Shown here piece after piece: positions 43,964-48,771 of a stretch of 48,771 nt of DNA. Both the position numbers and the translations under genes were made by a program. This DNA is from Verrucomicrobiota bacterium (GTDB lineage Bacteria; Verrucomicrobiota; Verrucomicrobiia; CAIQCK01), in contig JACRKA010000289.1 in NCBI GenBank assembly GCA_016219905.1, positions 1 through 48,771 of the forward strand, in the 5' to 3' direction. Position 1 is the stretch's first letter; every line of letters starts with the position of its first letter. The notes under the pieces are model-generated. The model saw only the letters and a list, made by a program, of their open reading frames with translations, did not search any database and was not told where the DNA came from.

Positions 43964-45445
43964 TCAGTCTTTCGTGTCGCCGAGTTCCTTGCGGAGTCGC
44001 GCCAGTTCGGCCTTCAGCGCCGTCGCGGTGGCTTGGTGTTCCGGTTTTTCGTAGAGGTTCACCGTCTCGTCGGGATCGCTCTGGAGGTCGAACAGTTCCC
44101 ACGCATCCACATCCTGCCAGCGCGCGGGTTTGACGGCGCCTTTCGGCGGGAATCCGATGCCGAGCCTGCCTTTGTAGTGGATCAACTTGTGGCGCTCGGT
44201 GCGGACGCCGTATTGCGGCGGGATGCCGTATTCCTCGGTGTAATAGCGGTAATAGATCGCCTTGCGCCAGTCGCGCGGCGTGTCGCCGGCCAGAATCGGC
44301 CGCAGCGAACGGCCCTGCATGTCGGTGGGGGCGGCGACGCCCGCGAGGTCCAGCAATGTCGGCGCAAAGTCGGTGTTCAGCGCCAGCGCGCCGGCGACGG
44401 CGCCGGGTTTCACCAGCCGCGGGTAACGGACGATGAACGGCATCCGCAGCGACTCCTCCTGCATCCAGCGTTTGTCGAACCAGCCGTGCTCGCCGAGGAA
44501 GAAGCCCTGGTCGGAACTGTATATAATAATGGTGTTGTCGGCCAGCCCGTGGCGGTCGAGGTAATCGAGCACGCGGCCGATGTTCTCGTCCAGCCCCGCC
44601 GCGCAGCGCAGGTAGTGCTTCATGTAGGTCTGGTAAAGCCAGCGGCACTCCTGCTCGCGCGTCAGGCCGGCGGGCGGCGCGCCCCAGAGTTTTTCCTGCC
44701 AGCGGTTGATGCCGTCCACGCGGCAGATGCTCAGCTTCAGCCAGTCGGCGCGGCCCCGGTAATCGTCGAACAACGTCGGCGGCTCTGGAATCGTCTCGTT
44801 CTCGAAGAGCTTCGCGAACCGCTCGGCCGGCTGCCACGGCATGTGCGTGGCCTTGTCGTGCAGGCAGAGCAGGAACGGCCGCTCGCGGTCGCGCTTCTCG
44901 ATCCACGCGAGGCCGAGGTCGGTGATCACGTCGCTGGAGTGGCCGCGATGGAGCTTGGTTCCCTCCTTCGAGACCAACTGCGGGTCGCGGTGCCGTCCCT
45001 GGCCGGGTAAGATGTCGAAGTAATCGAAGCCCGGCGGATTGCTGCCGAGATGATACTTGCCCACCAGCGCCGTCTGGTAGCCGTCCGCCTGCAAGTATTC
45101 GGGGAACGTGCGGTGTCGGCGGTCGTAAGGCTGCCAGCCCATCGCCCCGGTGACGTGGCCGTATTTGCCGGTGAGGATCGTCGCGCGGCTTGGCGCGCAG
45201 ATGGATTCGGTGCAGAAGCAGTTTTGGAAACGCATCCCGGCCGCCGCGATGCGGTCAATGTTTGGCGTCTTCATCAGCTTGCCCCCGTAACAACCAATCG
45301 CCTGCGCGGCGTGGTCGTCGGAGAGGAAGAAGACGATGTTCGGCCGCGACGGTGCGCGCTCGGCGGCGATGCCAGCCGCGGCACCCGTCCAGCCCATTGC
45401 GGCGAAGAACAACGCTGCACCGGCGATTCGAGGCGCGCGATTCAT
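43964..45445 (-). CDS. Secreted sulfatase 2 (type I, Cys-type)
   Basis: The 493-residue product has an N-terminal signal, NIVFFLSDDHA (metal site) and formylglycine motif CAPSR (C83-R87) followed by ATILTGKYGH. Other family marks are GKYHLG and YSSDQGFFLGEHGWFDKRW, typical of the iduronate-2-sulfatase/N-sulfoglucosamine-type branch. It should remove sulfate from a glycan after Cys maturation. It lies 30 bases upstream of the hydrolase gene on the minus strand, so they are probably co-transcribed. Confidence 0.93.
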   Translation of the reverse strand: MNRAPRIAGAALFFAAMGWTGAAAGIAAERAPSRPNIVFFLSDDHAAQAIGCYGGKLMKTPNIDRIAAAGMRFQNCFCTESICAPSRATILTGKYGHVTGAMGWQPYDRRHRTFPEYLQADGYQTALVGKYHLGSNPPGFDYFDILPGQGRHRDPQLVSKEGTKLHRGHSSDVITDLGLAWIEKRDRERPFLLCLHDKATHMPWQPAERFAKLFENETIPEPPTLFDDYRGRADWLKLSICRVDGINRWQEKLWGAPPAGLTREQECRWLYQTYMKHYLRCAAGLDENIGRVLDYLDRHGLADNTIIIYSSDQGFFLGEHGWFDKRWMQEESLRMPFIVRYPRLVKPGAVAGALALNTDFAPTLLDLAGVAAPTDMQGRSLRPILAGDTPRDWRKAIYYRYYTEEYGIPPQYGVRTERHKLIHYKGRLGIGFPPKGAVKPARWQDVDAWELFDLQSDPDETVNLYEKPEHQATATALKAELARLRKELGDTKD

Positions 45446-45471
45446 GTCTGTCTCCGTGCTTTTCGTTCACT

Positions 45472-45657
45472 CGTCCCTACGGGACTCATGCGAACACTTA
45501 TCGTTGACCCGGCGATGAATCGCCGGGCTATTCTCAAAGCGTCCCTGACGGGACGCTTTGCATCGCAGGTGTGTCCCGTAGGGACACAGCGAGAATAGCC
45601 CGCCAGTTCACTGGCGGGAAACGCGAAGCGCGGGGAAACCAGTCCCATCGGGACGGA
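45472..45657. repeat. Nested cluster of hairpin repeats (TCCCTACGGGA family)
   Basis: Four short palindromes are packed together: CCCGGCGATGAATCGCCGGG (45508-45527), the AAAGCGTCCC/GGGACGCTTT hairpin (45536-45559), GTGTCCCGTAGGGACAC (45571-45587) and CCCGCCAGTTCACTGGCGGG (45599-45618). An outer stem pairs GGGCTATTCTC (45525-45535) with GAGAATAGCCC (45591-45601). Further TCCCTACGGGA and GTCCCATCGGGAC words flank it. The cluster fills the interval between two sulfatase genes. Confidence 0.8.
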
Positions 45658-45671
45658 TGAATGACGGACAA

Positions 45672-47033
45672 TCACTTCACCTCCTCCTTCACCTTCGCGT
45701 CGTCATCGCGCGCGGCTTGTTCGGCCATCCGCTTCTTCAACTCCGCGACGCGGCCGGGATGCTGCTCGGCGACGTTCTTTGTTTCGCTGAGGTCGTTCAC
45801 CAAGTCGTATAACTCCGCCGGCTTGTCCTTCGGCACATTCAGCTTCCAGTCGCCGTGGCGGATGGCGGAAGCTCTCCGGTTCGGGCCGAGCCAGTAGAGC
45901 GTGCGGGTTTCCGGCCTCGGCTGCGCGCCGCTGAGCACCGGCCAGATGTCGCGGCCGTCCCACTTCAGGTCTTTCGCCGGCTTCCAGCCCGCGAGCGCGC
46001 AGAACGTCGGCATCCAGTCCACAACGTGCAGCGGGGCGCTGATTTCGCCGGGCTTCAGCCGGCCCGGCCAGTTGATGAGCGCGGGCACGCGGATGCCGCC
46101 CTCGAAAAGTTCGGCCTTGCCGCCACGCAAAGGCGCGTTCGAGTTGCCGACCTGCAAGTGCGGGTGCTTGCCGGGATACTGCGGATCGTTGTTGCGCAAC
46201 GCCCTGTGCGCGCCGTTGTCGCCGAAGAAGATGATGAGGGTGTTCTCGCGCTGCTTGAGCCGCTCGACTGACGCGACGACCTGGCCGATGGCGTCGTCCA
46301 TGTGCGACTCGCACGCCGCGCGGAGCCGCTCGCCCTCGTCGGTGAAGTGAGCGTTCATCTCCTGCCACTTCTCCGGCTCGTCCATCGGGATGTGGATGGC
46401 CGTGAATGGCACGTAGAGGAAGAACGGCCGGTCGCGTTTTGTCTCCACAAACCGCACCGCCTCGCGCGCAATGAGGTCGGTGACGTGGCCCTCCTCCTCG
46501 ATGAGCTGGCCGTTGCGGTGCCACGTCTTGGTGAACGGCCCGCTCTTGTAGCGATGGTCGTAAGGCCCGACGCCGCCCGCGAGCGAGCCGTAGCCGAAAT
46601 CGAAACCGAACTTCTGCGGCCCCCACTCCGGCAGCGAGCCGAGGTGCCATTTGCCGGTGATGGCGGTGTCGTAGCCCGCGCCCTTGAGCGCCGAGGCGAG
46701 CGTGACGGTGTCGAACGGCAGCACGCGCGGGTTGCTCGGTTTGGTGCAGCCGAACCGGCTCGCGTAGCGCCCCGTCAGCAGCGCCGCGCGCGTCGGGCTG
46801 CACAGCGGGAAGACGTAATGTTGCTCCAGCCGCACGCCCGTCGCGGCGAGCCGGTCGAGCGCGGGCATCTTCGCCTTGCCGCCGTGCCAGCTCACGTCCC
46901 GCCAGCCGAGGTCGTCGGCGACGATGGCGATGATGTTGGGTTTTGGCGGAGAGGATTCGGCGGACAGGCTGAGGAGGGGTGACGCGAGTGTGGCAACGAG
47001 CCACGTCCAGCAGGCGAGGCGGTCGGCTCTCAT
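45672..47033 (-). CDS. Secreted sulfatase 3 (type I, Cys-type)
   Basis: From ATG 47033 the product is 453 residues, with a signal peptide (MRADRLACWTWLVATLASPLLSLSA), NIIAIVADDLGW and formylglycine motif CSPTR (C78-R82) followed by AALLTGRY. GKWHLGSLPEWGPQ and FFGDNGAHRA are family motifs of arylsulfatase A-like enzymes. The open frame continues upstream to 47234, but that part only translates the inverted repeat at 47151-47220. Its sequence differs enough from the other two sulfatases to imply a different substrate. Confidence 0.92.
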   Translation of the reverse strand: MRADRLACWTWLVATLASPLLSLSAESSPPKPNIIAIVADDLGWRDVSWHGGKAKMPALDRLAATGVRLEQHYVFPLCSPTRAALLTGRYASRFGCTKPSNPRVLPFDTVTLASALKGAGYDTAITGKWHLGSLPEWGPQKFGFDFGYGSLAGGVGPYDHRYKSGPFTKTWHRNGQLIEEEGHVTDLIAREAVRFVETKRDRPFFLYVPFTAIHIPMDEPEKWQEMNAHFTDEGERLRAACESHMDDAIGQVVASVERLKQRENTLIIFFGDNGAHRALRNNDPQYPGKHPHLQVGNSNAPLRGGKAELFEGGIRVPALINWPGRLKPGEISAPLHVVDWMPTFCALAGWKPAKDLKWDGRDIWPVLSGAQPRPETRTLYWLGPNRRASAIRHGDWKLNVPKDKPAELYDLVNDLSETKNVAEQHPGRVAELKKRMAEQAARDDDAKVKEEVK

Positions 47034-47150
47034 GCGCGGGAGGTTATCGAAAGCCGACCACTTTCCGCCACAGATTTCTTCTGGCGCTGGTAATGGGCCA
47101 GTCTTTGAGGGGAGCGCGTCGCCCTGCCCGCGTCTGCGAGTTGTTGCCAG

Positions 47151-47220
47151 GAAACGGACTTGGAAGTCCGTTCTACGGGTTGCGCGCACGAGACGTAGGA
47201 CGGACTTCCAAGTCCGTTTC
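47151..47220. repeat. 27-bp inverted repeat (GGACTTGGAAGTCC family)
   Basis: Arms 47151-47177 (starting GAAACGGACTTGGAAGTCC) and 47194-47220 are reverse complements with one mismatch in 27 positions, loop 16 bases. Each arm contains the shorter palindrome GGACTTCCAAGTCC. It lies upstream of the third sulfatase gene, in a region with no other gene. Confidence 0.8.
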
Positions 47221-47286
47221 TGCACGCCCCGCATGACGGACCCATTACTGTTGCTTCTTGTCCCGATGAGGTCCGTCGCCGAGGGC

Positions 47287-47571
47287 CTAAATCACCAGTT
47301 GCTCCTGGCCGCGCGGCAACCGGGGGCGGAGGCTCGCCGCGTGTCTGCGCAAAATGAGGGATCGTTTGCGCTTCGCAAACACGAAGTGCTCCACGCGCAT
47401 GTTCGAGAACAGGATCTGTGGATACACGGTGTCATACAGATCGGTCACGAAATAGAGGCGGGGCGCGAGCCGTTCGCGCAACAGGGTCAGCAGGGCGGCA
47501 TAGACGCCGACGGCGACCTGCGCGCCGGTGGCGTTGGCGCCGGGAAGCCGGGGCTGCGGCCCGCTATCCGG
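47287..47571 (-). pseudogene. Gene remnant (C-terminal fragment), in frame after the hypothetical gene
   Basis: A minus-strand frame of about 94 codons follows directly after the TGA of the 47572 gene, in the same frame, and ends with TAG at 47287. It reads GAQVAVGVYAALLTLLRERLA, then PRLYFVTDLYDTVYPQILFS and VEHFVFAKRKR. Codons end in G or C as in native genes, whereas the preceding gene is AT-richer. It looks like the end of a native protein whose front was replaced or deleted. No start codon is convincing. I do not recognise the family. Confidence 0.45.
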
Positions 47572-48159
47572 TCAGATAGGAAGCTCATATTCTTGGGGGT
47601 TCCGTGCGCGCATCTCTCCATATCTTTCCAAGAGCCTCCTCATCCAGACGAACCGATATGTGTCTATGAATTGATGAAGCCTCTTGTGCACATCCGCATC
47701 CTTCTTGTAACGCTGACACTCATGCACAAGCTCGAACCAGTAGTAGAAATATTGGAGATCCTTAAAACGCAGTATGCGGGATGCCCAAAGACTGTCGATT
47801 TTCTGGAAGAAATCTAGAAATGCGCTAAACGCGTCTCGGATGGCATTTTCATCCGCTGTGAAATCTGTGTCCATCGGCGGCGTGCGGAGAGCCGATACAA
47901 GCAATCGGTTCTCGAACTTGAGGGTGCGCCCGTCTTCGAGTGGTATCTCGCGCCTGTCCCAGTCGATCATAGTGCAGGCTACGCGTATTCTCTTGTCGCT
48001 TTCGAACAACTCAACAAGATCAAGCAGCAGGCTTGCACGTTTGTAGATTTGACCACGGCGATACTGGTAGATCCCGATGAGAAACACGATGGCCGCACCC
48101 GCATAGGCCGCGGCCTGCATCCCAAAACTCCAAATGGCTAGCGACTGTGAATCGAGCAT
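47572..48159 (-). CDS. Hypothetical protein with N-terminal membrane helix
   Basis: From ATG 48159 (GAGGAG five to ten bases upstream) the product is 195 residues. Residues 10-32 (FGMQAAAYAGAAIVFLIGIYQY) form one membrane helix; the rest is soluble and helix-rich with many aromatic and charged residues (LLLDLVELFESDKRIR, WDRREIPLEDG, FFQKIDSLWASRILRFKDLQYFYYWF). I do not recognise the family. Composition is more AT-rich than the core genome and similar to the genes at 345-1867, so it may be acquired. It overlies the front of a native-looking gene remnant. Confidence 0.6.
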   Translation of the reverse strand: MLDSQSLAIWSFGMQAAAYAGAAIVFLIGIYQYRRGQIYKRASLLLDLVELFESDKRIRVACTMIDWDRREIPLEDGRTLKFENRLLVSALRTPPMDTDFTADENAIRDAFSAFLDFFQKIDSLWASRILRFKDLQYFYYWFELVHECQRYKKDADVHKRLHQFIDTYRFVWMRRLLERYGEMRARNPQEYELPI

Positions 48160-48246
48160 AAGCACTCCTCATTCTTTTTGGTTCTTCCGGGAACTTCGTG
48201 GGCCAGCGGGCGAACAGTTGGCAGATCGTCGGCTTCACCTTCGTCA

Positions 48247-48418
48247 ACCCCCTCACCCCTCCCTCTCCCCCGCGGCGGGGGAGAGGGAGAATCCACGCCC
48301 GCGCAACCTGCAAGAGGATGCTGCAGGATTTGCGAAAAGGCAGCGTTTCGGCTAACAGTGGCGGCGCTCGCAATTCCCTCTCCCCCGTTGCGGCGGAGAG
48401 GGTAAGGGTGAGAGGGAA
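48247..48418. repeat. CCCTCTCCCC-type inverted repeat element
   Basis: A 12-bp perfect hairpin TCCCTCTCCCCC / GGGGGAGAGGGA (48259-48270 / 48276-48287) is followed about 90 bases later by a second hairpin cluster (TTCCCTCTC 48374-48382 / GAGAGGGAA 48410-48418). The outer words CCCTCACCCCTCCCTCTCC and GGAGAGGGTAAGGGTGAGAG are in inverted orientation, so the whole 170 bases could be one small inverted-repeat element. Confidence 0.65.
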
Positions 48419-48576
48419 CGGCGTTGCGACCCACGAGAATCCCGGAAGAACCTTCTTTTTCCGCGATTAGCAGGAGACTGCAACTGAACGAGCGAAATAA
48501 CGGCAGGCACGCTACGAACCGATCTAGAGCAGCCAGCAAGGAAAACGTGCACCGCGACAACTGGCCCGGCTCCGCA

Positions 48577-48771
48577 CTATGAAGCAGGGGGCTTGGTATC
48601 AGGTTCGTCACGGAATGCAGCCCCCAACGCCTTGTGCAACGCAACCGATTCTTTTCCAGTGCACACATCAACTCATGGGGGGTGAACGTCTTCAACCGCA
48701 TGAACACGACACCCCCGGACTCCTTTTTGAACGCGTAGGTAATGAAATGGCCAATGCGCCACGGTCGTCGA
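48577..48771 (-). pseudogene. Partial, probably frameshifted gene end at the window edge
   Basis: On the minus strand, one frame entering from the right edge reads RIGHFITYAFKKESGGVV and FMRLKTFTPHELM. A second frame continues it as CTGKESVALHKALGAAF and RDEPDTKPPAS, ending at TAG 48579-48577. Both parts look like protein, but a frame change near 48670 is needed to join them. This is either a broken gene or a sequence error. The family is not recognised, and the front lies outside the window. Confidence 0.35.

Noticed and set aside
41223-44906. Very long minus-strand open frame across the dehydrogenase, hydrolase and sulfatase genes
   Set aside because: It overlaps three well-supported genes in other frames and encodes Arg/Ala-rich sequence typical of a shadow frame.
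45472-45657. Possible CRISPR array because of repeated TCCCTACGGGA-type words
   Set aside because: The units are palindromes of differing sequence with irregular spacing and no constant-length spacers, and no cas genes are present.
47572-47574. Possible stop-codon readthrough or selenocysteine at the TGA joining the hypothetical gene to the downstream in-frame segment
   Set aside because: Codon use changes abruptly at the TGA, and no SECIS-like hairpin is evident immediately after it. A gene remnant explains it better.

Overview
The window is about 49 kb of GC-rich bacterial DNA. It carries secreted sulfatases, DUF1080 (3-keto-disaccharide hydrolase type) proteins, a ThuA-like protein, a TAT-exported Gfo/Idh/MocA oxidoreductase, and a planctomycete-type ECF sigma factor overlapping a membrane serine/threonine kinase. 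Several families of short dispersed palindromes occur between genes. Together these point to the Planctomycetota-Verrucomicrobiota-Chlamydiota group, most likely a soil or freshwater Verrucomicrobiota (Limisphaerales/Pedosphaera-like). This placement is inferred from gene content. No rRNA, tRNA, CRISPR array, insertion sequence or phage module was seen.

Layout. 1-2.1 kb: small unrecognised membrane proteins and a winged-helix protein, visibly more AT-rich than the rest (probable acquired segment). 2.1-4.3 kb: secreted DUF1080 and ThuA proteins. 4.3-6.6 kb: Ser/Thr kinase plus ECF sigma factor (minus strand). 6.8-10.3 kb: MacA/MacB-type tripartite efflux genes. 10.4-13.8 kb: a multi-PAS hybrid histidine kinase. 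13.9-19.8 kb (minus): a two-ACT-domain protein, then a cassette of radical SAM enzyme, two-helix haem-b-like protein, membrane-embedded spermidine-synthase-like protein and a membrane-anchored Memo-AMMECR1 fusion, i.e. a complete AmmeMemoRadiSam set. 20.1-22.6 kb (plus, divergent): a seven-haem cytochrome c and a cytochrome b-like subunit.

22.7-30.4 kb: esterase/SMP-30 fusion, isoprenylcysteine-methyltransferase-like membrane protein with an unrecognised C-terminal domain, sulfatase, class I fructose-1,6-bisphosphatase and a MATE/ANKH-like transporter. 30.5-36.4 kb (minus): a tight operon of thioredoxin-like lipid/periplasmic protein, ribose-type ABC transporter (binding lipoprotein, double ATPase, permease) and a sialidase-like/hydrolase fusion. 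36.6-40.9 kb (minus): MFS sugar symporter and a large secreted DUF1080-LamG-GH32-like protein. 41.2-47.0 kb: TAT-exported dehydrogenase, secreted alpha/beta hydrolase and two more sulfatases. 47.0-48.8 kb: repeats, gene fragments and an AT-richer hypothetical membrane protein.

How it fits together. Much of the window looks like machinery for deconstructing and importing sulfated or otherwise modified glycans: sulfatases and esterases outside, 3-keto-glycoside-type enzymes (DUF1080, ThuA, Gfo/Idh/MocA) in the periplasm, and ABC and MFS sugar uptake. The most unusual part is the AmmeMemoRadiSam cassette. Its radical SAM protein carries a twin-arginine-like N-terminus, its Memo-AMMECR1 protein is membrane anchored, and the cassette sits back to back with a multihaem electron-transfer pair. 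This suggests an uncharacterised membrane/periplasm-associated redox system.
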